Below, piece after piece: positions 7,491-16,711 of a DNA stretch of 35,928 nucleotides; the first letter of the stretch is position 1; each line of letters starts with the position of its first letter. The notes under the pieces were generated by a model. The model made no database searches, was not told the origin of the DNA, and saw only the letters and a list, made by a program, of their open reading frames with translations. The translations under genes and the position numbers were made by a program. The DNA comes from an uncultured Coriobacteriales bacterium (GTDB taxonomy: Bacteria > Actinomycetota > Coriobacteriia > Coriobacteriales > QAMH01), in assembly GCA_934646835.1 (NCBI GenBank), contig CAKUES010000018.1, positions 1-35,928 on the forward strand, in the 5' to 3' direction.

Positions 7491-7666
7491 ATCGCAGAAA
7501 GCAAGGGCGGGCACTATTGGGACAGCTGCCCTCCCGATTTCGAGATGAAAGCCAAGGTGGTGTGCAAGTCGTATTCAAGAACTCCCTATAGGCACTCGGT
7601 TCCCTGCAAAGTTCTTGAGTGCGACGCGAAAGGCGGTGGGCATATGCTCGCCGCCTTTCTGCTTTT
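7491..7666 (+). ncRNA. Possible small RNA or dgt leader with alternative stems
   Basis: No ORF of note is here. A transcript from the promoter at 7454 would hold two mutually exclusive pairings: TCAAGAACT (7575-7583) with AGTTCTTGA (7610-7618), or GCACTC (7592-7597) with GAGTGC (7617-7622). It then meets the terminator hairpin at 7628-7666. This is how a small RNA or an attenuated leader of dgt would look. Start, end and expression are all inferred. Confidence 0.3.
7628..7666 (+). terminator. Terminator-like hairpin upstream of dgt
   Basis: GAAAGGCGG (7628-7636) pairs with CCGCCTTTC (7651-7659) around a 14-nt loop, followed by TGCTTTT. It points in the + direction although no + gene ends before it, which implies a + transcript beginning in 7480-7570. 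Confidence 0.65.
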
Positions 7667-7672
7667 GCGCGG

Positions 7673-7776
7673 GTGACACACTTTGTGCCAGTGACATTGT
7701 GTGTCACGCGAGGGGGCTGCAGGATAACGCGAGCGTTCTGCGTGACACACAATGTCACTGGCACAAAGTGTGTCAC
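7673..7776. repeat. Double-palindrome element, TGTRCCAGTGACA core (104 bp, copy 1)
   Basis: Perfect 37-bp arms (7673-7709 and 7740-7776) enclose a 30-nt loop. Each arm holds a 35-nt inverted repeat: GTGACACA and TGTGTCAC frame the core TGTGCCAGTGACA (7684-7696). A second copy with the same 37-30-37 layout is at 31791-31894. It ends about 100 bases before dgt. Confidence 0.92.
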
Positions 7777-7877
7777 GTGCTCGAGCTTGCCTCAACTCAA
7801 GGGTTCCGTGTCGCAGGGGTGGTGTATCGTGTCCTCAAACACAGGTGCGGCGGTTGGGAAGGGGAGTGACAACTCGC

Positions 7878-9095
7878 ATGGCGGCAAATCCCTTGTTCGA
7901 GTTCACGGAGGAAGAAAAGCAGCTCTTGCGTCGCAACCAGGCGGCGGCTCAGGCGTCGTTGAGCCCCTACGCCTGCCACGACAGCCAGGCAATCCGCGAG
8001 CGCAACGAGCACTACCTCGACCCTGACATCTACCTCGCGCGCCCGCCCTTCGTCGTCGACGTCGAGAAGATCATGCACAACCCCTTCTACAGCCGCTGTG
8101 CAGACAAGACGCAGGTCTTCAGCCTGGTGAGAAACGACGATGTCACGCGCCGCAGCTTCCACTTGCAGGTCGTGAGCCGCGTGGGGCGCACCATCGGCAT
8201 GGCGCTCGGTCTTAACCTCGACCTCATCGAGGCCATCTCCATCGGTCATGATTTGGGCCACACGCCCTTTGGGCACGAGGGCGAGCGCTATCTGAGCAAA
8301 CTTTACCACGAGCGCTGCGGCCGCTACTTCAACCACAACGTCCATAGCGTGCGCCTGCTGCGCATTATGGCAGACACCAACCTGTGCCTGCAGACTTACA
8401 ACGGCATCGTCGCGCACTGCGGCGAGAAGGCCTTCGAGGAGTACCGTCCCGCCCCGTGTGAGAGCTTTGCGGACCTCGACGCCTTGCTTGAGGGCTGCTA
8501 CGAGGACCAGAGCAACATCGCCGACTTGCGCCCGAGCACGCTGGAGGGCTGCGTGGTGCGCATCAGCGACATCATCGCCTATGTGGGTAAGGACCGCCAA
8601 GACGCCGCCCGCGTGCACCTCAAGGAGCTCGACAGCTACGAGGAAAGTCCGCTCGTCGGCACGCTCAACCACCAGATCATCTACAACCTGACGCGCAACA
8701 TCATCAAGAACTCTTTGGGGCGCGACTACATAGCCATGGACGCGGAGGTCTTCGAGGCGATCGACGCCATTCGTCGCGAGAACTACCGCACCATCTACGA
8801 GACGGACTTCGTCCGCAGCCGCATCGCCCCGATGGAGAAGATGATGGCCAAACTCTACATGCGCTTCATCGACGACATCGCGGCCGGTGACGAGAGCTCG
8901 CCGATCTTTAGGCACCATGCTAACAATGCGCTCATGCGCCACGATTACAGCTGGGAGCTCGAACACAGGCCCGATGACGTCGTCGTGGATTACATCGCCT
9001 CCATGACAGATGATTATTTCGTCGAGCTCTACCGTTATCTTTTCCCGGGCGACTCTGTTAACCAGTTGGTAAGATACGAGCCTTACTTTAAGTAG
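7878..9095 (+). CDS. dgt: Deoxyguanosinetriphosphate triphosphohydrolase-like protein (HD domain)
   Basis: A 405-residue HD-domain dNTP triphosphohydrolase, which splits dNTPs to the deoxynucleoside and triphosphate. The pattern is H95 (RRSFHLQV), then SIGHDLGHTPFGHEGE with the HD pair at residues 124-125; NHNVHSVRLL about 30 residues on is also typical of the family. The dGTP preference is by family name only; many dgt-like enzymes act on several dNTPs. I start at ATG 7878, about 11 bases after GGAAGGGGAG; GTG 7866, in frame, is an alternative but overlaps the ribosome binding site. The following M16 peptidase starts 45 bases on. Confidence 0.9.
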   Translation: MAANPLFEFTEEEKQLLRRNQAAAQASLSPYACHDSQAIRERNEHYLDPDIYLARPPFVVDVEKIMHNPFYSRCADKTQVFSLVRNDDVTRRSFHLQVVSRVGRTIGMALGLNLDLIEAISIGHDLGHTPFGHEGERYLSKLYHERCGRYFNHNVHSVRLLRIMADTNLCLQTYNGIVAHCGEKAFEEYRPAPCESFADLDALLEGCYEDQSNIADLRPSTLEGCVVRISDIIAYVGKDRQDAARVHLKELDSYEESPLVGTLNHQIIYNLTRNIIKNSLGRDYIAMDAEVFEAIDAIRRENYRTIYETDFVRSRIAPMEKMMAKLYMRFIDDIAAGDESSPIFRHHANNALMRHDYSWELEHRPDDVVVDYIASMTDDYFVELYRYLFPGDSVNQLVRYEPYFK

Positions 9096-9140
9096 CAACG
9101 GATTTTGGGATTGCGGCTGCACCCATGCAAAGGAGAGTAC

Positions 9141-10394
9141 TTGCTAGTCAGAAAGACGGTTCTCGACAACGGCATAACGGTGGTCACGGAGCGCATGCTG
9201 GGCGTGCGCAGTGCCTCGCTGGGCTTTTGGGTGCTCACGGGCTCCGTCGACGAGACGCTCGAGGATGCGGGCCTGTCCCACTTCATGGAGCACATGCTCT
9301 TCAAGGGCACGCCCACACGCGACGCCATCGAGATCTCCAAGTCCTTCGACGCCCTCGGCGCGGAGCTCAACGCCTTCACGAGCAAGGAGCACACCTGCTT
9401 CTTCGCGCGCATGATGGACAAGAACCTGGCGCCGTGCTTCGAGCTTTTGGCGGATATGCTCGTCAACTCCAACTTTGCACCTGATGCCATCGAGCTCGAG
9501 CGCGAGGTCGTCCTCGAGGAGATCGCCGCATGCGAGGACACGCCGGATGACTACGTGTACGAGCTCTTCTGCGATGCGCTCTTCCCGCACAGTCCGGTGG
9601 GCAGGCCGGTGCTCGGCACCAAGAGGACCGTCTCGAGCTTTACGAGCGAGGACCTCCGTCGCTATCACGCCGCCAACTACCGCACGGGCAACATCGCGGT
9701 TGTCGCCTGCGGAAACGTCGACCATGCCCAGATCGTCGAGCTTGCAAAGCATTGGCTCGAGGGCCTGCCGCAGGGCCCGCGCCGCAAGCGAGCGCGTTTT
9801 GCAGTCGACGATGCCAGGCGCCTGCGCGCTCTCAAGCGCGACGGAGAGCAGGCCCACATCGTCATGGGCTGCCCGTCTGTGAGCGTTGACGCGCCCGAGC
9901 GCTACGCTTGCCAGATTGTTGACTCCGCTTTGGGCGGCGGCATGAGCTCGCGTCTCTTCGACGAGATCCGCGAGAAGCGCGGGCTTGTCTACTCGGTCTA
10001 CTCCATGGCGCAGCTCTACGGCGGCGTCGGGCAGTTCGAGGTCTATGCCGGCACGCGCCCGGAAAACATCGCCGAGGTCGTCCGCATTACCCGCGATGAG
10101 CTGGGGCGCATGGCTTCGCAGGGCCTCGCGCGCGAGGAGTTCGAGCGCGTTCGCGAAATGGTTTGCGGCACTTACGTCTTAAACCTCGAGTCTCCCCACG
10201 ACCACATGGTCAGGCTCGGTAAGATGTCCATGAATGGGTTGGAGCTCAGCGCGATCGACGCGACGATCGACGCCTATCGCTCCCTCACCCTCGAAGAAGT
10301 AAACGATGCGGCGGCCCGCCTGCTTGCGCAGGAGTTCACCGTCGCTGTGATCAGTCCCTTTGACAAGCAAGAGATCGAGAGGATGGTTTTCTAA
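9141..10394 (+). CDS. M16-family zinc metallopeptidase (YmxG/MlpA-like)
   Basis: A 417-residue single-chain member of the pitrilysin-like M16 family. The inverted zinc motif HFMEH (residues 47-51, HxxEH) is followed by the third ligand region REVVLEEIAACED with Glu127. GGGMSSRLFDEIREKRGL in the second half is the usual M16 RY/substrate-loop region. In Gram-positive bacteria such genes often lie near dapB/dapA or pnp, as here. The start is TTG 9141, 6 bases after AAGGAG; the longer in-frame TTG at 9105 lacks such a site. dapB starts one base after its stop, so the two are coupled. Physiological substrates are unknown. Confidence 0.9.
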   Translation: MLVRKTVLDNGITVVTERMLGVRSASLGFWVLTGSVDETLEDAGLSHFMEHMLFKGTPTRDAIEISKSFDALGAELNAFTSKEHTCFFARMMDKNLAPCFELLADMLVNSNFAPDAIELEREVVLEEIAACEDTPDDYVYELFCDALFPHSPVGRPVLGTKRTVSSFTSEDLRRYHAANYRTGNIAVVACGNVDHAQIVELAKHWLEGLPQGPRRKRARFAVDDARRLRALKRDGEQAHIVMGCPSVSVDAPERYACQIVDSALGGGMSSRLFDEIREKRGLVYSVYSMAQLYGGVGQFEVYAGTRPENIAEVVRITRDELGRMASQGLAREEFERVREMVCGTYVLNLESPHDHMVRLGKMSMNGLELSAIDATIDAYRSLTLEEVNDAAARLLAQEFTVAVISPFDKQEIERMVF

Positions 10395-10395
10395 G

Positions 10396-11181
10396 ATGAT
10401 CAAGGTTTTGGTGAGCGGCGCACTTGGCCGCATGGGTTCTACCGTCATCGGCGCCGTCGATGCAGCTGCGGATATGGAGCTCGTCGCGGGCTTCGATCCC
10501 TTTGCTAAGGAGGGTCAGACCGTTGGTGCTGCCGGCATTCCCGCGTTCACGGATCTTGCAGCTGCCATCGAGGCAACCAACCCCGACGTCCTCGTTGACT
10601 TCTCCCGCCCCGACGCCGCTGAGGCCAACCTCCGCTGCGCGCTCGGCGCGGGTGTCAACTGCGTGCTCGGCACCACCGGCCTGTCCGAGGATAAGCTCCA
10701 GCAGATCTTCGACGAGGCCGCGACCGGCGACGCAGCCCTCTTCTGCGCTCCCAACTTCACGACCGGTGCCGTGCTCATGATGCTGTTTGCACAGCAGGCC
10801 GCCAAGTACTTCCCCGATGCGGAGGTCATCGAGTTCCACCACAACGGCAAGAAGGACAGCCCCTCTGGCACCGCGGTGCGCACGGCCAAGATGATCGCCG
10901 AGGCCCGCGACTTTAGCTGCACCTCCCCGGGCAAGGAGACCGAGCTCGAGGGTATGGAGGGCGCGCGCGGCGCGCTCGTCAACGACGTCCCCGTCCACTC
11001 CGTGCGCTCCAACGGCTACGTCGCACACCAGGAGGTTATCTTTGGCAGCGCTGGCCAGACGCTCACTATCCGCCACGATTCCATCGACCGCAGCTCCTAC
11101 ATGCCCGGCGTGCTCCTTGCCATCCGTGCTGTCGGCGATCTCGAGGGCCTGGTTGTGGGTCTGGAAAAATTGATGGATTAA
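10396..11181 (+). CDS. dapB: 4-hydroxy-tetrahydrodipicolinate reductase
   Basis: A 261-residue DapB, the NAD(P)H-dependent second step of the lysine/diaminopimelate pathway. The N-terminal Rossmann motif VSGALGRMG is at residues 6-14. The catalytic and binding stretch FHHNGKKDSPSGTA is at 147-160, with the His pair and Lys of the family. The ATG is one base past the M16 stop, so translation is coupled. dapA follows after 43 bases; together they make the first two committed steps, in reverse gene order. Confidence 0.96.
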   Translation: MIKVLVSGALGRMGSTVIGAVDAAADMELVAGFDPFAKEGQTVGAAGIPAFTDLAAAIEATNPDVLVDFSRPDAAEANLRCALGAGVNCVLGTTGLSEDKLQQIFDEAATGDAALFCAPNFTTGAVLMMLFAQQAAKYFPDAEVIEFHHNGKKDSPSGTAVRTAKMIAEARDFSCTSPGKETELEGMEGARGALVNDVPVHSVRSNGYVAHQEVIFGSAGQTLTIRHDSIDRSSYMPGVLLAIRAVGDLEGLVVGLEKLMD

Positions 11182-11224
11182 TGGCAAAATAGAAAGTCGC
11201 TTACTTTTCAGCTTAGGAGAAATC

Positions 11225-12124
11225 ATGTCTGAACCCGTTTTCGGCCGCTTGGTTGCGGCGATGGTCACCCCGCTCGACGAGAACCTTAACGTCGACTTGG
11301 ACCGTGCTCAGGCATTGGCAAAGCGCCTCGTCGACGGTGGCTGCGATGCCCTGGCAGTTTGTGCCACGACCGGTGAGGCTCCCACGCTCCACCACGCAGA
11401 GAAGCTCGAGCTTTTCCGCGCCGTCTCCTCTGCTGTGGGTGGCAGGGCAAAGGTCATCGCCTACTGCGGCGGCAACAACACGGAGGCAAGCTGCGCCGAC
11501 GCCAAGGAGTATGCGGCGCTCGGCTGCATCGACGGCTTCCTCACGGTTGTGCCCTACTACAACAAGCCCCCTCAGGCAGGTCTTGTGCAGCATTTCACGG
11601 CTATCGCCAACGCCGCACCTGATGTGCCCATGCTCATGTACAACATCCCCGGCCGCTGCGGCATCAACATGACCGCAGAGACTGCGCTGGCCCTCGCCCA
11701 CGGCGTCGACAACATCGTCGGCATCAAGGAGGCCAGCTCGAAAATGGACCAAATCGCCACCATCGCAAAGGAGGCTCCGTCCGATTTCTGCGTTTACTCC
11801 GGAAACGACGACGAAGTCCTCCAGATCATGGGCCTTGGTGGCGTTGGCGTGGTTTCTACCATCGCAAACGTTGCACCGGCGCGCTACAAGGAGGTCATCG
11901 ACCTCTACGTTGCCGGTAAAGAGGAAGAGGCACAGGTAGCACTCGAGGCCTTGCGCCCCCTCATGAAGGAGCTCTTCATCACCGCCAACCCCATCATGGC
12001 CAAGGAGGCACTCGATATCCTCGGCTTTGGCGTGGGCGGCGTGAAGCTTCCCCTCGTCAAGGCAAACGCCGAGCAGCGCGTTGGGATGGAAGAAGTTCTT
12101 CGCCAAGTCGGAGATATCCGTTAA
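11225..12124 (+). CDS. dapA: 4-hydroxy-tetrahydrodipicolinate synthase
   Basis: A 299-residue DapA that condenses pyruvate with aspartate semialdehyde. The Schiff-base lysine is Lys168 in IVGIKEAS; Tyr139 in MLMYNIPGRCG and Thr48-Thr49 in CATTGE are the proton-relay residues. Length is standard. The ATG sits behind TAGGAGA. The product feeds lysine and the cell-wall diaminopimelate pool, consistent with the neighbouring dapB. Confidence 0.96.
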   Translation: MSEPVFGRLVAAMVTPLDENLNVDLDRAQALAKRLVDGGCDALAVCATTGEAPTLHHAEKLELFRAVSSAVGGRAKVIAYCGGNNTEASCADAKEYAALGCIDGFLTVVPYYNKPPQAGLVQHFTAIANAAPDVPMLMYNIPGRCGINMTAETALALAHGVDNIVGIKEASSKMDQIATIAKEAPSDFCVYSGNDDEVLQIMGLGGVGVVSTIANVAPARYKEVIDLYVAGKEEEAQVALEALRPLMKELFITANPIMAKEALDILGFGVGGVKLPLVKANAEQRVGMEEVLRQVGDIR

Positions 12125-12171
12125 CAAAGAACGCCTGTTCATGATCGCAGGCATTGAGGAGTTTATTCTCT

Positions 12172-13974
12172 ATGCCCAACAACAATACTGAGGCCCCGGA
12201 GAAGGGCACTACTTCCGCCTCCAACGGGGGCGGAAGGCAGCAGCGTGGCGAGAAGACCCCGTCTGCGCGTCGTCGTCGTTCCTCCAGGGGTGGTCGTGGC
12301 CGCTCTAGGAACAACGGCCCCAAGCTGAGGGTCATCCCCTTGGGTGGTCTGGATGCCATCGGCAAGAACATGACCGCATTCGAGTGCGGTGACGACGTCA
12401 TCCTCGTCGACGCGGGCCTGATGTTCCCGGACGACGAGCACGTTGGCGTTGACCTCATCTTGCCGGACTACACCTATATCCTCGAGAACGCGCACAAGCT
12501 GCGCGGCATCATCGTGACCCACGGCCATGAGGACCATACCGGTGCGCTGCCCTACCTGCTCAAGGACCTGGACAAGCGCGTGCCCATTTTGGCGACCAAG
12601 ATGACCTTGGGCCTGATCGAGGGTAAGCTGTCCGAGCACAAGCTCTCCAAGCAGCCCGAGCTGCGCGAGGTGCACCGTCCCGGCCAGGCCAAGCTCGGCT
12701 GCTTCGAGCTCGAGTTCTTCACGGTCAACCACTCCATCCCCGGCGCCATGGGCATCTACATCAAGAGCCCGGCCGGCACCGTGCTGCACACCGGCGACTT
12801 CAAAATCGACACCACGCCGATCGACGGTGAGGTCATGGACTTTGCCGCCCTCACGCGTTACTCCGCCGAGGGCGTCGACCTCATGCTGTCGGACTCGACC
12901 AACGCCAACAACCCCAACTTCACGCGCTCCGAGCGCGAGGTGGGAGAGGCCCTGCGCCAGATCATGATGCAGGCCAAGCGCAAGGTCGTCGTCGCGTCCT
13001 TCTCGAGCCACATCCACCGCATCCAGCAGGTCTGTGACGCTGCGGTCGAGGCCAAGCGCCAGGTCGCCGTCACCGGCCGCTCGATGCTCACCAACACGCG
13101 CATCGCTCAGGAGCTCGGCTACCTCAACGTCCCCGAGGGCCTCATCGTCGACGCGTTCGAGATCAACGACATCCCGCCGCACAAGCTCGTCATCTTGTGC
13201 ACCGGCTCCCAGGGCGAGCCCCTGTCTGCGCTGGCGCGCATGTCCGTCGGCGAGCACAGGACGGTCTCCATCGAGCGCGGCGACACGGTCATCATCTCCG
13301 CGACGCCCGTTCCCGGCAACGAGAAGTCCGTCACCCGCGTCATCAACCAGCTCTCCAAGATCGGTGCCGACGTCTATGACAAGAGCCGCGGCTTGGTCCA
13401 CGTCTCCGGCCATGCCGGTGCCGAGGAGCTCAAGCTCGTCTTGCGCATGGTGGCCCCCAAGCACTTCATGCCCGTCCACGGCGAGACCGTGCACCTCATG
13501 GCGCATGCCCGCCTGGCAGAGAAGTGCGGCGTCGACCCGAAGAAGATCTTCATCATCGACAACGGCGACACACTCACCATGCAAGACCACAAGGTCCGCC
13601 GCAGCGAGCCGGTCGAGAGCGGCATCGTCTTCGTCGACGGAAGCAGCGTTGGTGACATTGGCAAGGACGTCTTGCGCGACCGCCAGATGATGCAGTCCGA
13701 GGGCGCCATCACCGTGTGCTGTGTGCTCGACTCCAAGACCAACAAGCCCGTGGGCGAGCCCGTCATCATGATGCGTGGCATCCCCGGCTTCGATGACGAC
13801 GAGTTCCTGCACGACGCGCGCAAGAGGGTCCTCAAGGCCTTCAGCGACTCCTCGAGCGCGCACAAGGGCGAGCGCAACCGCATCAAGAAGAGCGTGCGCG
13901 ACGCTATGGGCAAGTTCATCTGGGAGCGCTGCCACCGCCGTCCGGTCATCATGCCGGTCATCATGGAAATCTAG
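12172..13974 (+). CDS. rnj: Ribonuclease J
   Basis: A 600-residue metallo-beta-lactamase/beta-CASP nuclease with endonuclease and 5'-to-3' exonuclease activity in mRNA decay and rRNA maturation. The zinc motif THGHEDH is at residues 116-122, followed by the KIDTTPIDGE region and, later, VSGHAGAEELKL and MPVHGE of the beta-CASP part. Residues 1-50 form an unstructured, Arg/Gly/Ser-rich extension (RRRRSSRGGRGRSR at about 33-46) not found in the Bacillus enzyme but common in actinobacteria, probably for RNA binding. The start is ATG 12172, ten bases after TGAGGAG. RNase Y is in the same window. Confidence 0.95.
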   Translation: MPNNNTEAPEKGTTSASNGGGRQQRGEKTPSARRRRSSRGGRGRSRNNGPKLRVIPLGGLDAIGKNMTAFECGDDVILVDAGLMFPDDEHVGVDLILPDYTYILENAHKLRGIIVTHGHEDHTGALPYLLKDLDKRVPILATKMTLGLIEGKLSEHKLSKQPELREVHRPGQAKLGCFELEFFTVNHSIPGAMGIYIKSPAGTVLHTGDFKIDTTPIDGEVMDFAALTRYSAEGVDLMLSDSTNANNPNFTRSEREVGEALRQIMMQAKRKVVVASFSSHIHRIQQVCDAAVEAKRQVAVTGRSMLTNTRIAQELGYLNVPEGLIVDAFEINDIPPHKLVILCTGSQGEPLSALARMSVGEHRTVSIERGDTVIISATPVPGNEKSVTRVINQLSKIGADVYDKSRGLVHVSGHAGAEELKLVLRMVAPKHFMPVHGETVHLMAHARLAEKCGVDPKKIFIIDNGDTLTMQDHKVRRSEPVESGIVFVDGSSVGDIGKDVLRDRQMMQSEGAITVCCVLDSKTNKPVGEPVIMMRGIPGFDDDEFLHDARKRVLKAFSDSSSAHKGERNRIKKSVRDAMGKFIWERCHRRPVIMPVIMEI

Positions 13975-13984
13975 ACCCGTCTTT

Positions 13985-14025
13985 ACAGCGCGGTTGGGAA
14001 GGCTTTGGCCACCCAACCGCGCTGT
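13985..14025 (+). terminator. Strong hairpin after rnj, without a T-run
   Basis: ACAGCGCGGTTGGG (13985-13998) pairs perfectly with CCCAACCGCGCTGT (14012-14025). No U tract follows, so it may be an mRNA-end stabiliser or a Rho-type or processing site rather than a classical terminator. Confidence 0.55.
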
Positions 14026-14161
14026 AGGCGAGGGGCATGTCCCGTGTGGGTTATCTTTGGACATTGCCCGTGCTTACGGGTGGCACTCACGTGAGTCGCT
14101 ATCATGTAAGCTTGCACTAACAAGTAACGAGATCATGCCCTGTGGGGGCATGGAGGTAGTC

Positions 14162-16711
14162 TTGAGCGCGAAAAACGCAGCTAAAAACAACAGCTCAAAG
14201 TCTGGCTCCGCAAAGCGAGGCTCTAAAGCGGAATACAAGAGGGACACAACGGCTCAGCCGCTGCTGAGCCCCTCTATGCGCGACGACCTCATCGGCATCG
14301 GTTTGGTGCTGGCTGGCGTCGTGCTCTTCATCATGGTTGTCATGCCCGGCGACGCCTTCCTCTCCAAAGCCATCGAGACTGGCCTGCGCCATATCTTTGG
14401 CGTGGGCGCCTTCGTCATCCCCTTTGCCTTCGTGGCCTGGGGCGTTTCCTATTTTGTCAAACCCGAGGACGCGCGCATCGGCCGCCTTGTCGTCGGTATC
14501 GCCGTGATCCTCGTCGCCCTGATGGGTATCTTCGCCATTGTCTCGTTTGCCTCCGTGCAGATGGGCGACAACATGATGTTCTTCACCAACGACAGCGTGC
14601 TCGTCAACGGCGGTGGCTACTTGGGTAGCGCCATCGGATTCGCGCTTGTGTCCGCCGTGGGCATCCCCGTTGCGGTCATCATCCTCATCGCCCTCATCAT
14701 CGTCGGCCTCGTCTTGATCGGCGTCTCTGTGAGCGATGTCTTCATCTTTGCCAAGAACTTTGCAGCCGAGCGTCGTGCGGACCGCGAGGCACGCGGTGTC
14801 AAGAAGCGTGACTTTACACCTGAGGTGCGCCTGGGCGCCGGCATGGAGTACGACGAGGAGGAGGCCGTGCAGGATGTCCCACGCGCTGACGAGACGCTCG
14901 TGCTCGGCAACAAGCGCGGCCGCAAGAAGGAGCAGCTTCCCGCGCCTGCCAAGGAGGCGCCCAAGTTCACCTCCGGCAGCTTTGATTTGCGCGATTACGA
15001 GGATATGGAGCAGGAGGAGATGTTCGAGGAGGACAATTCCACTGCCAAGACCGTCGCCTTGCCGCTCGTTGGCAAGCGCAAGGGCGCCAAGACCACGCGC
15101 TTTGCCAAGAAGAAAGCGGATGACGGCGCTTCTGATTCCGCAGTGTCTGAGGACCCGAGCCGCAGCGAGACCGTCAAGCTCGATGCCAAGCAGCCCAAGG
15201 CGGCTGTCAAGGAGGGCGTGACCCCCGTTGCGACGGAGGGCTTCGTTCTGCCCGACCTCTCCATGCTCGCAACCGGGGGCAAGCGCAACCGCACCGGCGA
15301 CAACAGCGAGTTCGCGGAGACCGCGGCCACCCTGCAGCGCACGCTCGAGGAGTTCAGCCTGCCCGCGCGCGTCGTCGGCTGGCTTGCCGGTCCCACGGTC
15401 GCGCTGTTTAAGGTCGAGCTTCCCAGCGGCGTGAAGCTCTCCAAGCTCACCGGCCTTGCTGATGACATCGCCCTTGCGCTTGCGGCATCCTCCGTGCGTA
15501 TCGCCCAGATCCCAAACACCTCGCTTGTCGGCGTCGAGATTCCCAACAAGACGCGCGAGAACGTGCTGCTCGGCGACATCATCACCGGTTGCGGCAACGC
15601 ACCGCTCGACATGGCGATCGGCGAGGACATCGACGGCAACAAGATCTGCGTCAACCTTGCAAAGATGCCCCATCTGCTCATCGGCGGCACCACTGGCTCC
15701 GGTAAGTCCGTGTGCATCAACTCCATGATCATGTCGATCATCAGCCACGCCACCCCGGCAGAGGTGCGCATGGTCCTCATCGACCCCAAGCGTATCGAGT
15801 TCTCGCAGTACAACGGCATCCCGCACCTCTACGTCCCCGTCGTGACCGAGCCCAAGGAGGCTGCTGCCGCGCTCAGGTGGGGCGTGGTCGAGATGGAGCG
15901 CCGCCTCAAGGTGTTCGAGACCGTCGGCGCGCGCAACATCGGCTTCTACAACCAGAAGATCCAAAACGGCGAGCTTGCCAACGAGGATGGCGAGGCGCCC
16001 AAGGAGATGCCCTACATCGTCATCGTCATCGACGAGTTGTCCGACCTCATGATGGCCGCCGGCAAGGATGTCGAGGACTCCATCGTCCGCATCTCCCAGC
16101 TGGCCCGTGCGGCAGGCATCCACCTGATCGTCGCGACCCAGAGACCGTCTTCCAACGTCGTGACCGGCATGATCAAGGCCAACATCACCAACCGCATCGC
16201 CTTGACGGTCGCCACCGGCGTCGATTCCCGCGTCATCTTGGACCAGACGGGCGCGGAGAAGCTTGTCGGCCACGGCGATATGCTCTTCTCCAAGCCGGAG
16301 TGGGGCAAGCCCAAGCGCATCCAGGGCTGCTATGTGAGCGACGCGGAGATCAACAGCGTCGTCGCCCACCTCAAGGAGCAGGGCACGCCGGAGTACCACC
16401 CTGAGATCTTGCAGGTCAAGGTTGACGGCGGCAGCGCCGGCTCGTCTTCCATCGAGGACATCGACGAGGACGATCCGCTTATCTGGGAGGCGGCAGACGC
16501 CGTCGTCCAGGCAGGGCTGGGCTCTACGTCCATGCTGCAGCGCAGGCTGAAGGTCGGCTATGCGCGCGCTGGACGCATCATGGACATGCTTGAGAACAAA
16601 GGCATCGTCGGCCCACCCGACGGTTCACGCGCCCGAGAAGTCCTCATCGACTCCGTCGAGGACCTCGAGGCGATCAAGGCATTCGAGATGGCAGATAGGG
16701 AGGGGTTCTAG
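14162..16711 (+). CDS. ftsK: DNA translocase FtsK/SpoIIIE
   Basis: An 849-residue septal DNA pump. Hydrophobic segments between about residues 40 and 200 form the membrane anchor. A charged linker with acidic and Lys/Arg patches runs to about 370. The RecA-like motor has Walker A GGTTGSGKS at 508-516 and Walker B IVIVIDELSDLM. The C-terminal about 70 residues form the gamma winged helix that reads KOPS-like sites (GLGSTSMLQRRLKVGYARAGRIMD, cited in parts: GLGSTSMLQRR and GYARAGRIMD). I choose TTG 14162 because GGAGG lies 5 bases before it; ATG 14150 is an in-frame alternative. A 7-bp stem CATGCCC/GGGCATG (14134-14152) touches the ribosome binding site and may limit translation. The next ORF begins directly after the stop. 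Confidence 0.95.
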   Translation: MSAKNAAKNNSSKSGSAKRGSKAEYKRDTTAQPLLSPSMRDDLIGIGLVLAGVVLFIMVVMPGDAFLSKAIETGLRHIFGVGAFVIPFAFVAWGVSYFVKPEDARIGRLVVGIAVILVALMGIFAIVSFASVQMGDNMMFFTNDSVLVNGGGYLGSAIGFALVSAVGIPVAVIILIALIIVGLVLIGVSVSDVFIFAKNFAAERRADREARGVKKRDFTPEVRLGAGMEYDEEEAVQDVPRADETLVLGNKRGRKKEQLPAPAKEAPKFTSGSFDLRDYEDMEQEEMFEEDNSTAKTVALPLVGKRKGAKTTRFAKKKADDGASDSAVSEDPSRSETVKLDAKQPKAAVKEGVTPVATEGFVLPDLSMLATGGKRNRTGDNSEFAETAATLQRTLEEFSLPARVVGWLAGPTVALFKVELPSGVKLSKLTGLADDIALALAASSVRIAQIPNTSLVGVEIPNKTRENVLLGDIITGCGNAPLDMAIGEDIDGNKICVNLAKMPHLLIGGTTGSGKSVCINSMIMSIISHATPAEVRMVLIDPKRIEFSQYNGIPHLYVPVVTEPKEAAAALRWGVVEMERRLKVFETVGARNIGFYNQKIQNGELANEDGEAPKEMPYIVIVIDELSDLMMAAGKDVEDSIVRISQLARAAGIHLIVATQRPSSNVVTGMIKANITNRIALTVATGVDSRVILDQTGAEKLVGHGDMLFSKPEWGKPKRIQGCYVSDAEINSVVAHLKEQGTPEYHPEILQVKVDGGSAGSSSIEDIDEDDPLIWEAADAVVQAGLGSTSMLQRRLKVGYARAGRIMDMLENKGIVGPPDGSRAREVLIDSVEDLEAIKAFEMADREGF

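Noticed and set aside
7673..7776. Insertion sequence or MITE with target duplication
   Set aside because: I compared the flanks of both 104-bp copies and see no direct repeat at the ends. A mobile origin stays possible but is not shown.
7615..7869. Short ORFs across the 104-bp palindrome before dgt, and similar ones at 31751-32056
   Set aside because: The peptides (DTLCASDIVCH and TQCHWHKVCH types) are translations of the palindrome arms, seen in both copies, and no start signals exist. This is repeat sequence, not a conserved peptide.
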